From an uncultured Ilumatobacter sp. (GTDB taxonomy: Bacteria; Actinomycetota; Acidimicrobiia; Acidimicrobiales; Ilumatobacteraceae), in contig CALFRK010000107.1 of the NCBI GenBank assembly GCA_937919625.1, forward strand, positions 1-56,096: a DNA stretch of 56,096 nucleotides, given 5' to 3'. The notes under the pieces were generated by a model, which was not told where the DNA came from, did not search any database, and saw only the letters and a list, made by a program, of their open reading frames with translations. Positions 23,911 to 33,396 of this stretch are shown here, in pieces; the stretch's first letter is position 1, and each line of letters starts with the position of its first letter. The translations under genes were made by a program, and so were the position numbers.

Positions 23911-24675
23911 TCACTCAGAGCGCGGTTCTGTCGTAGTCCCGCGGTAGTCCCGCGGGGTGAGGCCGATGTGGTCACGGAACTGACGAGTTAGCTGACTTTG
24001 GTCGTAGTAACCGCACTGGGCAGCGATCTCGGCGATCGATCGGTCGGTCGTAGCCAACAGCGTCGCCGCATGCTCGGCCCGGATGCGGATGACGTACTGC
24101 TTGGGGGAGATGCCGAGCACCCGGCGCATGGCTCGCTCGAGCCGATCGGCGCTCATGCCGGCGGCTGAGGCGAGCTCGGCAACGCGCAGCGGTCGGTCGA
24201 ACGACGCGTGAGCCAACTCGATGGCCGCCCGCAACCCGGTCGCGACTCTGGTCCGCTCGCCGAGCTGAGCGTCGACCGACACCGCTATGACAACCGTTCC
24301 GTGCGAACCCGCGTGACTGAGCGTCTTGCTGGTGAGGTACCACCGGCTGTCTCCGATTTTCTCTTCCATTGCATCGGCGATCACCTCGAGTTGATTCCGA
24401 ACGGCCTGGCCTGTGGTCAGCAGTGCCCGGTCCTGGGCCTCGTACGAAGCAGCCAGTTCGGCCGGGAACAGGTCGGCAGCGCGCTTGCCGACCACGTCGC
24501 TGACGCGACGTCGGCGAGCCCGACGGGCGAACGCCTGGTTGGCGCCGACGTACCGGCCAGATTCGTCCTTGACGCACACCATGACATGCGGAATCGCATC
24601 AAACACATCGAGGAGGAGTGTGATCGGGGTCTGCATCGTGATCGGGGGCGTTGTACGAACGGAGCGTAGTCCCAT
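23911..24675 (-). CDS. AraC-family regulator with N-terminal PAS domain
   Basis: A 254-residue regulator. Residues about 20-130 form a PAS domain (LDVFDAIPHVMVCVKDESGR, then YVGANQAFARRA and VVGKRAADLFP). Residues about 150-245 form the AraC double HTH: LRVAELASAAGMSADRLERA and IAEIAAQCGYYDQSQLTRQF followed by GLTPRDYR. The ATG at 24675 has AGGA eight bases upstream and faces the putA gene 42 bp away, so control of proline breakdown is likely. The PAS domain suggests a bound small ligand or cofactor rather than the usual cupin pocket. A short tandem copy of GGTAGTCCCGC straddles the last codons (around 23933-23954). It converges on the carbonic anhydrase with a 3-bp gap. Confidence 0.88.
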   Translation of the reverse strand: MGLRSVRTTPPITMQTPITLLLDVFDAIPHVMVCVKDESGRYVGANQAFARRARRRRVSDVVGKRAADLFPAELAASYEAQDRALLTTGQAVRNQLEVIADAMEEKIGDSRWYLTSKTLSHAGSHGTVVIAVSVDAQLGERTRVATGLRAAIELAHASFDRPLRVAELASAAGMSADRLERAMRRVLGISPKQYVIRIRAEHAATLLATTDRSIAEIAAQCGYYDQSQLTRQFRDHIGLTPRDYRGTTTEPRSE

Positions 24676-24716
24676 GCGGTTCGTCCTAGCGACCGTTGAG
24701 CCGTTGGAGTTGGATG

Positions 24717-27700
24717 ATGTCTATGGATCGAACTGTTCGAAGATGCGAAGAGGTCGGTGAGCCGAGCATCGAGGAACTCGACGAACGGCGTATCGAAGCG
24801 GCAGTCCAACTGGCGCGCGGGCTGGTCGACGAGGCGGCCGTGATCGACGCCCGGGCAGGCCGTCGCGAGCGGCGCCGGCGCCGGCGGCTACGAGCACTCG
24901 TTCGTGACCCGAAGGCAGCCGACTTCACCGTGCGGTTGACCGATGAGGTCACTCGGATTCCGGTCGCCCGCAAAGCTGCTGAGCGCTTGGCACAATTGGT
25001 GCACGAAGCCGACCTCGAGTCGTTCGCGATGACCGACCGGGTCCTGCTTCGGATCGGAGCGCGAGTCGCCCCGGTGGCTCCCGGCCTCGTGATGCCGCTT
25101 GTCACGCGACGTCTTCGGAGCGAATCCGCCGCTGTTATTCTTGCTGCCGAGGACCCAGCCTTCGCCGATCACGTAGCACGGCGGCGGGCGGAGGGCGTTG
25201 GCTGCAACGTCAACGTGCTCGGTGAAGCGATCATCGGCGCCGACGAGGCCCGCCGCCGCCTCGACATGGTGGTGGCTCGGCTTTGCAGGCCCGACGTCGA
25301 CTATGTGTCGGTGAAGATCTCGGCGATTTGCCCCGACATCAGTGTGCTCGCCTTCGCGGACACTATCGAGCGGGTGGCTGTGCCGCTGCGGGTGCTGTAC
25401 CGCTGCGCTGCGTCATTCGATCCGCCGAAGTTCGTCAACCTCGACATGGAGGAGTATCGCGATCTCGACCTCACGGTCGCCGTGTTTCGAAGGGTTCTCG
25501 ACGAGCCTGAGTTCGAACACCTCGACGCCGGCATCGTGCTGCAGGCTTACCTCCCCGAGTCTCGCGGCGCGGCCAGGGAACTTGCGGAATGGGCCGTTCG
25601 GCGCCACCGGGGCGGCGGCCACACGAAGATCCGAATCGTCAAAGGCGCCAACCTGGCAATGGAGAACGTCGAGGCCGAACTGCGAGGCTGGGAACCAGCC
25701 CCGTATCGGCATAAAGCCGACGTCGACGCCAACTACAAGGCTGTGCTCGACATCTTGTGCGACCCGGCCTTCGACGCCGCGGTCCGGGTCGGCGTGGCCA
25801 GTCACAATCTCTTCGATATTGCCTGGGCGCTGGTGCTCGGTCGCGAGATGGTCGAATCCGGTCGACCCGACCGACTCGAGATCGAGATGCTCGAAGGCAT
25901 GGCGCCGTCACAATCCAAGGCGGTGCGAGACGCGGCAGGAACCGTGATTCTTTACACACCCGTCGTGAATCGAAGCGACTTCCCGGCCGCCATCGCGTAT
26001 CTGGTGCGCCGTCTCGACGAGAACACGTCGCCCGACAACTTTCTGTCGCACGTGTTCGATCTGGCTGCCGACCGGACATTGTTCGCGATCGAGGCCGATC
26101 GGTTCCGGGCCGCTGTCCGCGCTCGTGGCCACGTCGACCAGCGGTCGCGGCGACGTCAAGATCGTTCGCTTCGACCGGCCGCGATCGCTCTCGAGACACC
26201 GTTCGAGAATGCTGCCGACACGGACTGGACGCGGTCGGCAAATCGGACGTGGATCACCAGATCGATCGAGTCGGCCTCATCGAGCCAGATCACGATCCAG
26301 CCTGAGATCACCAAGCAGACCGTCGACGAGTGCGTCGCCACCGCGGTCAGCGCGCGTCTGTCCTGGAGCACGCTCGACCTCACGGCGCGTGCTGAGATCA
26401 TCAACCGTGTCGCCGACGTGTTCGAGGCACAACGCGGGCGTCTGCTGGCGACGATGGTCGACGACGCGGCAAAGACCATCCCGGAGGGTGATCCGGAGGT
26501 GTCGGAGGGGATCGACTTCGCCCGCTACTACGCACGCGAGGCCGTACGTCTGGCGGCGCTCGTCGGAGCGAGATCAGCGCCGCTCGGCACGATTGTCGTA
26601 GCACCGCCGTGGAACTTCCCGTTTGCGATTGCGTCGGGAGGTGTTTTGGCGGCTCTCGCGGCCGGCAATACGGTGATCCTCAAGCCGGCACCGCAGACGG
26701 TTCGTACCGGCGCCCTGATCGCCGAGCTGTGCTGGAACGCCGGGGTCCCAACTGATGTCCTGCAGTTTGTGCCTGCACCCGATGGCGATGTCGGCCGGCG
26801 GCTGATCACCCATCCCGACGTCGATGGCGTCGTGCTGACGGGCGCCTACGCCACGGCATCGATGTTTCACTCGTGGCGCCCGGATCTGCGCTTGCACGCT
26901 GAGACGAGTGGCAAGAATGCGATCACAATTTCCGCTACCGCAGATCTCGATCATGCCGTAGCCGACCTGGTGAGGTCTGCTTTCGGGCATGCCGGGCAGA
27001 AGTGTTCGGCGGCGAGCCTTGCGATCATCGAGGCCTCGCTGTACGACGACCCCACATTTCTCGAACGGATCCGAGATGCCGCCGCAACCCTGAGGGTCGG
27101 CCCGGCCAATCAGTTGGCTACCGATGTCGGGCCCTTGGTCGATCCTCCTGCCGGCGCACTCGAGCGAGCGCTCACGACCCTCGAACAAAGCGAGTCGTGG
27201 TTGCTCGCTCCCGAGTGCCGTTCGGATGACCGGCGGCTCTGGTCACCGGGGATCCGGGCGGGGGTTCGACCGGGGTCGTGGTTCGCCAGAACCGAGTGCT
27301 TCGGGCCGGTGCTGGGGCTGATCCGAGCCACCGACCTCGAGCATGCGATCGACATCCAAAACGGGACCGACTTCGGGCTCACCGCCGGACTCCATGCGCT
27401 CGACCCGGCTGAGATAGACAAGTGGATGGATCGGGTCGAGGCCGGCAACCTGTACGTCAACCGCGGAACGACCGGGGCCGTCGTGCGGCGCCAGCCGTTC
27501 GGGGGCTGGAAGTGTTCAGCCGTCGGTCCGACGGCCAAGGCCGGAGGGCCGAACTATGTGGCCAGCCTGAGCGTGTGGATCGACGACGCGTCCGCCAACC
27601 TCGATCTTGTGGCAGACGGTTTCGAGCACTGGATCCGAACGGTCGGATTGGCCGAGTTCGACCCGACGGGCCTGATCGCGGAGCAAAATCTCTTTCGGTA

Positions 27701-28097
27701 TCGGCCCTGTGACCATGGCGTCGCGATCCGTTTCGGACGCCACGCATCGGATCGTGAGCGGGCGCTGGTCGAGATTGCCGTTCGATCCAGTCGCTGTAGG
27801 ACTGTGGTGTCCGACTGGACGACCGAGTCCGACGCCGGGTTCGCAGTCCGCCTCTCCAAGCTTGGCGTCGAGCGCGTTCGGCTGGTGGGGGCGGCGTCCG
27901 ACGGATCGGGCGACGGTGCGCGCGACCAGGTCGTGCGGAGCGCATGCCACGCGGCAGGGTTACCCATCTACGATGCGGCGCCTGTTGGTGTCGCCCAGAT
28001 CGAGTTGCCGAGATGGCTGCGCGAGCAGGCGATCAGCATCACGGCCCATCGCCACGGACGCACGCCGCCAAACAGACGTGCGAACCTTTCGCAGTGA
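24717..28097 (+). CDS. putA: Bifunctional proline dehydrogenase / L-glutamate-5-semialdehyde dehydrogenase (PutA)
   Basis: A 1126-residue PutA that oxidises proline to glutamate in two steps. Residues about 80-440 are the FAD proline dehydrogenase barrel, with QAYLPES near residue 276 and RIVKGANLAMENVEAELRGW. Residues about 510-970 are the NAD-linked aldehyde dehydrogenase: APPWNFPFAIASGG, ETSGKNA with the general-base Glu near 729, and GHAGQKCSAAS with catalytic Cys near 763. The last 150 residues are the C-terminal PutA extension ending in LPRWLREQAISITAHRHG. It has no N-terminal ribbon-helix-helix DNA-binding domain, so control must come from elsewhere, probably the divergent PAS-AraC protein. 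The ATG at 24717 has GGAG seven bases upstream; ATGs at 24714 and 24723 are alternatives. Next to a StcD/DgcA-like demethylase it could complete proline betaine breakdown. Confidence 0.95.
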   Translation: MSMDRTVRRCEEVGEPSIEELDERRIEAAVQLARGLVDEAAVIDARAGRRERRRRRRLRALVRDPKAADFTVRLTDEVTRIPVARKAAERLAQLVHEADLESFAMTDRVLLRIGARVAPVAPGLVMPLVTRRLRSESAAVILAAEDPAFADHVARRRAEGVGCNVNVLGEAIIGADEARRRLDMVVARLCRPDVDYVSVKISAICPDISVLAFADTIERVAVPLRVLYRCAASFDPPKFVNLDMEEYRDLDLTVAVFRRVLDEPEFEHLDAGIVLQAYLPESRGAARELAEWAVRRHRGGGHTKIRIVKGANLAMENVEAELRGWEPAPYRHKADVDANYKAVLDILCDPAFDAAVRVGVASHNLFDIAWALVLGREMVESGRPDRLEIEMLEGMAPSQSKAVRDAAGTVILYTPVVNRSDFPAAIAYLVRRLDENTSPDNFLSHVFDLAADRTLFAIEADRFRAAVRARGHVDQRSRRRQDRSLRPAAIALETPFENAADTDWTRSANRTWITRSIESASSSQITIQPEITKQTVDECVATAVSARLSWSTLDLTARAEIINRVADVFEAQRGRLLATMVDDAAKTIPEGDPEVSEGIDFARYYAREAVRLAALVGARSAPLGTIVVAPPWNFPFAIASGGVLAALAAGNTVILKPAPQTVRTGALIAELCWNAGVPTDVLQFVPAPDGDVGRRLITHPDVDGVVLTGAYATASMFHSWRPDLRLHAETSGKNAITISATADLDHAVADLVRSAFGHAGQKCSAASLAIIEASLYDDPTFLERIRDAAATLRVGPANQLATDVGPLVDPPAGALERALTTLEQSESWLLAPECRSDDRRLWSPGIRAGVRPGSWFARTECFGPVLGLIRATDLEHAIDIQNGTDFGLTAGLHALDPAEIDKWMDRVEAGNLYVNRGTTGAVVRRQPFGGWKCSAVGPTAKAGGPNYVASLSVWIDDASANLDLVADGFEHWIRTVGLAEFDPTGLIAEQNLFRYRPCDHGVAIRFGRHASDRERALVEIAVRSSRCRTVVSDWTTESDAGFAVRLSKLGVERVRLVGAASDGSGDGARDQVVRSACHAAGLPIYDAAPVGVAQIELPRWLREQAISITAHRHGRTPPNRRANLSQ

Positions 28098-28201
28098 CCT
28101 CACGAAACCGGCCGTCGGTGTGAAGCGAGCTTCGAGTGCCGCGGCAGTCGGGGTCAACTACCCTGATCTTTGGGGAACTCATATGCCCCGGGGAGTTATC
28201 G

Positions 28202-30238
28202 ATGACCACTGATCCGCTACTTCAGCCATATCAGCTCAAGCACCTGACACTTCGCAACCGAGTGTTCTCTTCGGCCCACGAGCCGGCGTACTCAGACAAC
28301 GGGATGCCGAAGGATCGTTACCGGCTTTATCACGTCGAAAAGGCGAGGGGCGGAATCGCCCTCACGATGACGGCGGGCTCCGCGGTGGTGGCCCCCGACA
28401 GCCCTCCGGCGTTCGGCAACCTGCACGCCTATGACGACGAGATCGTGCCGTGGATCCGCCGATTGACCGACGACGTTCACGAGCACGGGGCGGCATGCAT
28501 GATTCAGATCACCCACCTCGGTCGCCGCACCGGGTGGGGGCAGGATGACTGGCTGCCGATCGTGTCAGCGTCGGCGCTGCGCGAGCCCGCCCATCGAGGC
28601 ATCCCGAAGCAGGCCGAGGATTGGGACATCGAGCGGATCGTCGGTCAGTACGCCGATGCGGCCGAGCGGATGCAAGCGGGTGGGATGGACGGAATCGAGG
28701 TCGAGGCCTACGGGCACCTGTTCGACCAGTTCCTGTCACCGCTGACCAATCATCGTGATGACGCGTGGGGTGGCGACGACGAACGACGACTCCGGTTCGG
28801 CTGGGAGGTGCTCAGCGCAATCCGACAGCGAGTCGGCTCGGAGTTCATCGTCGGAATCCGAATGGTGCTCGACGAGATGGTGCCTGGCGGAATCGATACG
28901 CAGCGCGGCATCGAGGTACTCCAGCGATTCGAACAGGCGGGCCTGATCGATTTCATCAATGTGATCCGCGGTCATATCGAGAACGAGGCAGCACTGACCG
29001 AGGTGATCCCGATCCACGGCATGCGGTCGGTGCCTCACCTTGAATTCGCGGGCATGGTGCGTGACCACACGAACATCACGGTGATGCACGCCGCCAAGGT
29101 CGACGAGGTGGCTTCGGCGCGCTACGCGATCAGCGAGGGCAAACTTGATCTGGTTGGGATGACCCGTGCTCATCTCGCCGATCCGCACATCGTTCGCAAG
29201 ATCGTGGAAGGTCGCGAGAACCAGATCCGCCCCTGTGTCGGCGCGACATACTGCCTCGACCGGATCTACGAGGCCGGCGAGGCATTGTGCATCCACAATG
29301 CGGCCACCAGCCGCGAGCAAACGATGCCGCACGTAATTGCGCGGGCGCATGCCGCTCGCCGAATCGTGGTCGTCGGCGCCGGACCCGCCGGCTTGGAAGC
29401 GGCCAGGGTGGCAGGCGAGCGCGGGCACGCGGTAACGGTGCTCGAGGTGATGCCGTGGGCGGGCGGGCAGATCAATCTTGCCGTGCGCAACCCACGCCGC
29501 AAGGATCTCCAGGGCGTCATCGACTGGCGGGTGGCCGAGTGCGGCCGGCTCGGCGTCGAGATTAGATACGACACGTTTGCTGATGCCGGTGTGGTGGCGG
29601 GTTTCGATCCCGATGTCGTGATTATTGCTACCGGCGGGCAGCCGCAGCTTCCAGAACTGGAGGAGGGCACCGACCACCTTGTGACCAGCTGGGACGTGTT
29701 GGGCGGCGACGTGGCCCCCACTGGCGACGTGTTGTTCTTCGACGACAACGGTACTCACTCGGCGCTGTCAGCGGCCGAAATGATCGCCCTTTCCGGAGCG
29801 AATCTCGAGATCGTCACGCCCGAGCGGATGTTCGGTATCGAGGTCGGGGGTATGAACCATGTGCCCTACGCAAGAGCGTTCAACGAGGCCGACACCCGGA
29901 TCACACTGCACCAAAGGGTGTTGAGCGTGCGCCGAGAGGACGGCCGTCTGTGCGTCCAGATCGGAAGCGACCACACGAGTCGCCGCTCGGTGCGGCACGT
30001 CGACTGGGTCGTGGCCGACTTTGGTACAGCGGCTCTCGCCGACGTGTACTTCGAGCTCAAGGACCGGTCGTCGAACCTTGGGGCGGTCGACTACCGGGCG
30101 CTGATCGACGGCCGCCCGCAAGATCTGGTGCGCAATGCTGATGGCCGGTTCCAGCTGTTCCGGATCGGTGACGCCGTCAGCAGCCGCAACATCCACGCCG
30201 CGGTCTACGACGCATTGCGGCTGGTCAAGGATCTCTAG
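28202..30238 (+). CDS. NADH:flavin oxidoreductase of the TMADH/DgcA/StcD type (N-methylproline or dimethylglycine demethylase-like)
   Basis: A 678-residue two-part flavoprotein. Residues 1 to about 370 are an Old Yellow Enzyme-type FMN barrel (LKHLTLRNRVFSSAHEPAYS, CMIQITHLGRRTG, GMDGIEVEAYGHLFDQFLSP), followed by a 4Fe-4S cluster segment with the spacing RPCVGATYCLDR and ALCIHNAATSRE. Residues about 385-678 form an NAD(P)/FAD-binding unit starting IVVVGAGPAGLEAARVAGER. The arrangement is that of trimethylamine dehydrogenase; the N-terminus MTTDPLLQPYQLKHLTLRNR with AYSDNGMPKDRYRLYH most resembles bacterial N-methylproline (StcD) and dimethylglycine (DgcA) demethylases. These oxidise an N-methyl group, release formaldehyde and usually feed electrons to ETF. 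GGGGAG lies eight bases before the ATG. Position beside PutA favours a proline-type substrate; this is inference. Confidence 0.87.
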   Translation: MTTDPLLQPYQLKHLTLRNRVFSSAHEPAYSDNGMPKDRYRLYHVEKARGGIALTMTAGSAVVAPDSPPAFGNLHAYDDEIVPWIRRLTDDVHEHGAACMIQITHLGRRTGWGQDDWLPIVSASALREPAHRGIPKQAEDWDIERIVGQYADAAERMQAGGMDGIEVEAYGHLFDQFLSPLTNHRDDAWGGDDERRLRFGWEVLSAIRQRVGSEFIVGIRMVLDEMVPGGIDTQRGIEVLQRFEQAGLIDFINVIRGHIENEAALTEVIPIHGMRSVPHLEFAGMVRDHTNITVMHAAKVDEVASARYAISEGKLDLVGMTRAHLADPHIVRKIVEGRENQIRPCVGATYCLDRIYEAGEALCIHNAATSREQTMPHVIARAHAARRIVVVGAGPAGLEAARVAGERGHAVTVLEVMPWAGGQINLAVRNPRRKDLQGVIDWRVAECGRLGVEIRYDTFADAGVVAGFDPDVVIIATGGQPQLPELEEGTDHLVTSWDVLGGDVAPTGDVLFFDDNGTHSALSAAEMIALSGANLEIVTPERMFGIEVGGMNHVPYARAFNEADTRITLHQRVLSVRREDGRLCVQIGSDHTSRRSVRHVDWVVADFGTAALADVYFELKDRSSNLGAVDYRALIDGRPQDLVRNADGRFQLFRIGDAVSSRNIHAAVYDALRLVKDL

Positions 30239-30311
30239 CGGTCGCTGGCGGTCGCTGGCGATCCGCTCGTCACGATTCGCGCCGCGCCTGAGCGCTGAGG
30301 CTGGTGCCCGA

Positions 30312-30878
30312 TCACACGACTTGTTCGAGTCGGGTCAAGCCGACCTCGAGTGCACGCGTCAGGCGAGCTTTGTGCCCCGTTGCCAACAGGTCGACTATCA
30401 GGCCGGTGAACATCGCCTTGGCGAGTGATGCTTCGGTCACGGCCGTTTTGAGCGGAACTCCGTCGGCAATTAGACGCGCCTCGATGTTGGTACGCCACAG
30501 GCCGATTTGGTCGCCACGAACTTGGGGGGGTGGGCCTGCAAGCGTTGCCGCTTCGATGCCAAGCCGCACGATGGCAAGGTTCTGTGGTGCCGCATTGATC
30601 CAGCGCCACCACGATCGCAGCAGGTCGGCCTGCGACATGCCGGGGCGGCGATCGAGCCAGCCTTGTTCGATCTGTTTCTGCACGATGCCCGAGCGGCGGA
30701 GTGCAGCGACGATCAGATCGTCCTTCGATCCAAAGTGGTGTGTGAGTGAGTTGACACTGACGTCGAGCTCGTGTGCCATCGGTCGCAGCGACACGTTCGC
30801 CAAGCCGTGTTGGCTGAGGTAGGCGACCACCTCGTCGAGCAGTGCCGTGCGTCGCTCGAAATCGACCAGACGGGCCAT
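30312..30878 (-). CDS. TetR-family transcriptional regulator
   Basis: A 188-residue TetR regulator. The N-terminal HTH is RTALLDEVVAYLSQHGLANV, then SLRPMAHELDVSVNSLTHHF and GSKDDLIVAALR (residues about 9-60); the remainder is the ligand domain. The start ATG at 30878 lies 2 bp after the stop of the FAD-GcvT gene, so it is the last gene of that operon. A 33-bp palindrome at 33364-33396, just before the operon's FAD-GcvT gene, is its likely operator, giving autoregulation. BetI, the choline/betaine regulator, is also a TetR protein, but this one shows no specific BetI mark that can be recognised by eye. It converges on the demethylase gene with a 73-bp gap that includes two tandem copies of GTCGCTGGCG (30241-30260). 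Confidence 0.88.
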   Translation of the reverse strand: MARLVDFERRTALLDEVVAYLSQHGLANVSLRPMAHELDVSVNSLTHHFGSKDDLIVAALRRSGIVQKQIEQGWLDRRPGMSQADLLRSWWRWINAAPQNLAIVRLGIEAATLAGPPPQVRGDQIGLWRTNIEARLIADGVPLKTAVTEASLAKAMFTGLIVDLLATGHKARLTRALEVGLTRLEQVV

Positions 30879-30880
30879 TG

Positions 30881-33331
30881 TCAGCTGCGCATCCGCGTAC
30901 CTTGTGGGTCGAGTACGGGTTCGTGCAACAGACGGGCCGGGCGTCGTTGACCGATGATTTCGATCTCGAACGCCCCACCGCTCGGATCGTCGGCGACGCC
31001 GGCCTCGATGTATCCGAGCGCCAGTGACATGCGGCTGTAGTGGGCGTAGCCACCCGATGTCACCCAACCCACCACGCGCCAACCCTGCGGTCCGTCATGC
31101 CAGATCGGTTCGTCGCCGATCACGTCGGCAGGGTCACTCGGGTCGGGCTCGACCTCGAAGTACGACAGGTATCGCTTGGCTGGTCCGGCTGCCTCGAGTG
31201 CGTCCCGCCCGACGAAGTCGTGGTCGAGCTTGATGTAGCGGTCCATACGCGACTCATACGGGGTGAAGATCGGCCGGTACTCGCGGAACCATGTACCGAA
31301 CATCTTTTCGAGTCGCATCGTCAACAGTGCCCGCACGCCAAACAGGCGTATCCCGTGTGGCTGGCCGGCCCTGAGCAAGGCGTCGAAAAGGTTGCGTTGG
31401 TACTCGGGAGCGACCCACATTTCGAACCCAAGGTCGCCGGTATACGTCATGCGGCCGACCCAGCACTCGACCATCCCAAGCTCGATCCGGCGGAAGTCCA
31501 TGAATCGAAAGTTCTCGTTCGACATGTCGAAGCGGGTCAGCGACTGCAGCACCTCGCGCGACCTCGGGCCGGCGATCGACAGCCCGACCAACCGCTGGCC
31601 AATCACCTCGAATGTAAAGCCAGGGTCGTCAGGCATGTTGTGCACGAACCATCGGCGGTGATGCTCGGTGGCGCCCAGCGAGCTGAACAGGAGAAAGTCG
31701 TCGTCGCCGACGCGGGCGACGGAGAACTCGCCGATCACCCGACCGTGGTGGTTGAGGATCGCCGTCAGGTTGATGCGACCGATGCTGGGAAGCTTGTTCG
31801 TAAACAGCCCTTGCAGCCACTCCACCGAGCCCGGGCCGGACACCCGGTACTTCGAGAAGTTCGTGACCTCGGTGAGGCCGACACCGTCGCGCACGGCAAA
31901 CGATTCTTCGCCGACCATTTCGAAAGCATTGGAGCGCCGGAACGTGACGTTCTCGATTGGGTTCTCACTCGGGCGTTGGTACCAAAGCGGAGATTCGAGC
32001 CCGAAGTCGGTGCCCCAGACGGCGTTGTGTTCGACGAGCCGATCGTGGATCGGCACGGTCTGCAAATAGCGGCCCTCAGGCAATTGCTCGTTCGGGAACG
32101 TGATCCGAAAGCGGCGGCGATAGTTCTCCTCGGCCTTTACGCGCGTGTAGGGCAGCGTGGCGTAGTCGCCGAAACGTGCGACGTCCATACCCCAGATGTC
32201 GAAGCCGGGGTCGCCCTCGGTCATCCAGTTGGCCAGTGCCAGGCCGACTCCGCCGCCCTGCGACAAACCAGCCATCACGCCGCACGCCGTCCAGTAATTG
32301 CGCAGGCCCGGCACGGGCCCGACGAGCGGGTTGCCGTCGGGAGTGAATGTGAACGGACCGTTGACGATTGTCTTGATGCCCGCCGTTGCCATCGCCGGAT
32401 AGTGCTGGAAGGCGACGCTTAGTTCGGGTTCGATGCGATCAAGATCGGGCGGCAGCAGTTGCATGTCGAAGTTCCACGGAGTGGTGTGCTCGGACCACGC
32501 CCGCGAATTCTGCTCATAGGTGCCGAGCAGCATCCCATTGCCTTCTTGACGGATGTAGATCTCGCCCTTGAAGTCCATCGCCATCGGCATTTCGCGCCCG
32601 GTGGCGGCCATGTGGTGCTTGACCTCGTCCATTGGTTCGGTGACGAGATAGTGGTGCTGCATCGCCAGCACAGGCAGCTCGAGGCCGGCCATCCGGCCGA
32701 CCTCGCGGGCCCACAGGCCACCGGCATTGACGACATGCTCTGCGTGGATTTCGCCCCTTTCGGTGATCACGGTCCAGGTTCCGTCTGGGCGCTGCTCGAG
32801 GGCGCTGACCCAGTTTTGCTTGTAGACCTCTGCGCCCTTTTGGCGGGCACAGATCGCGAACGCATTGGTGACGCCGGTCGGGTCGACGTGGCCCTCGATC
32901 GGATCCCACATCGCCCCTAGGAAGTACTGCGTGTCGAGCAGCGGGAAGAGTTCCTGGGCCTCCTTGGGCGAAATCATCTCGAGCTCGTCCATACCTAGGT
33001 AGCGACCGCGGGCCACGGCCATCTTGAGCCAGTCGATGCGATCGTTGTCCGACGCCAGGGTGATCCCACCTGGCAGGTGGATCGAGCAGTTCTGGCCTGA
33101 CCGTTCTTCGATCTTCTTGTACAGCTGCACGGTGTACTGCTGGAGCTGGGCGACATTGGGATCGCCGTTGAGGGTGTGCATGCCACCCGCCGCGTGCCAT
33201 GTCGATCCGGCGGTGAGTTCTTTGCGTTCGACAAGCACAACATCTGTCCACCCATTCTCGGTGAGGTGGAACAGCACCGAGGCGCCGACGACGCCTCCTC
33301 CGATCACGACGACTTGCGCTGATGACTTCAT
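30881..33331 (-). CDS. FAD-dependent oxidoreductase with GcvT domain (dimethylglycine/sarcosine dehydrogenase-like) 1
   Basis: An 816-residue protein of the dimethylglycine dehydrogenase/sarcosine dehydrogenase family. Residues 1 to about 400 are a DAO FAD domain: VVVIGGGVVGAS (Gly 11-16) and TAGSTWHAAGG, where His 46 is at the position of the covalent FAD link. Next comes the middle FAO-type domain, then a C-terminal GcvT aminomethyltransferase pair (SIAGPRSREVLQSLTRFDMS; RMTYTGDLGFEMWVAPE; LRLEKMFGTW-like segment). Such enzymes oxidise N-methyl groups and load the carbon onto tetrahydrofolate as methylene-THF. The ATG at 33331 is chosen because AGGAG lies seven bases upstream, which discards the 18 residues before it. 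It sits between an mttB homolog and a TetR gene, so it probably takes the product of that MttB enzyme. Confidence 0.9.
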   Translation of the reverse strand: MKSSAQVVVIGGGVVGASVLFHLTENGWTDVVLVERKELTAGSTWHAAGGMHTLNGDPNVAQLQQYTVQLYKKIEERSGQNCSIHLPGGITLASDNDRIDWLKMAVARGRYLGMDELEMISPKEAQELFPLLDTQYFLGAMWDPIEGHVDPTGVTNAFAICARQKGAEVYKQNWVSALEQRPDGTWTVITERGEIHAEHVVNAGGLWAREVGRMAGLELPVLAMQHHYLVTEPMDEVKHHMAATGREMPMAMDFKGEIYIRQEGNGMLLGTYEQNSRAWSEHTTPWNFDMQLLPPDLDRIEPELSVAFQHYPAMATAGIKTIVNGPFTFTPDGNPLVGPVPGLRNYWTACGVMAGLSQGGGVGLALANWMTEGDPGFDIWGMDVARFGDYATLPYTRVKAEENYRRRFRITFPNEQLPEGRYLQTVPIHDRLVEHNAVWGTDFGLESPLWYQRPSENPIENVTFRRSNAFEMVGEESFAVRDGVGLTEVTNFSKYRVSGPGSVEWLQGLFTNKLPSIGRINLTAILNHHGRVIGEFSVARVGDDDFLLFSSLGATEHHRRWFVHNMPDDPGFTFEVIGQRLVGLSIAGPRSREVLQSLTRFDMSNENFRFMDFRRIELGMVECWVGRMTYTGDLGFEMWVAPEYQRNLFDALLRAGQPHGIRLFGVRALLTMRLEKMFGTWFREYRPIFTPYESRMDRYIKLDHDFVGRDALEAAGPAKRYLSYFEVEPDPSDPADVIGDEPIWHDGPQGWRVVGWVTSGGYAHYSRMSLALGYIEAGVADDPSGGAFEIEIIGQRRPARLLHEPVLDPQGTRMRS

Positions 33332-33363
33332 ATTTGCTCTCCTGATGAACGGGATCTGATCAA

Positions 33364-33396
33364 CCGCGCTAGTTGTGTCTGACACGACTAGCGCGG
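33364..33396. promoter_or_regulatory. 33-bp near-perfect palindrome, likely TetR operator
   Basis: CCGCGCTAGT (33364-33373), then GTGTC (33375-33379), a single central base at 33380, GACAC (33381-33385) and ACTAGCGCGG (33387-33396). The two 16-base arms match except for the T/G pair at 33374 and 33386. A 1-base centre cannot form a good RNA hairpin loop, so a protein site is more likely than a terminator. It touches the stop codon of mttB3 and ends 33 bp before the FAD-GcvT start, in the only promoter-sized gap of an operon that ends in a TetR gene. Confidence 0.65.

Noticed and set aside
31040-32422. A 460-codon plus-strand open frame opposite the FAD-GcvT gene at 30881
   Set aside because: It is antisense to a gene with clear family motifs and has no recognisable domain; long antisense frames are common in high-GC DNA.
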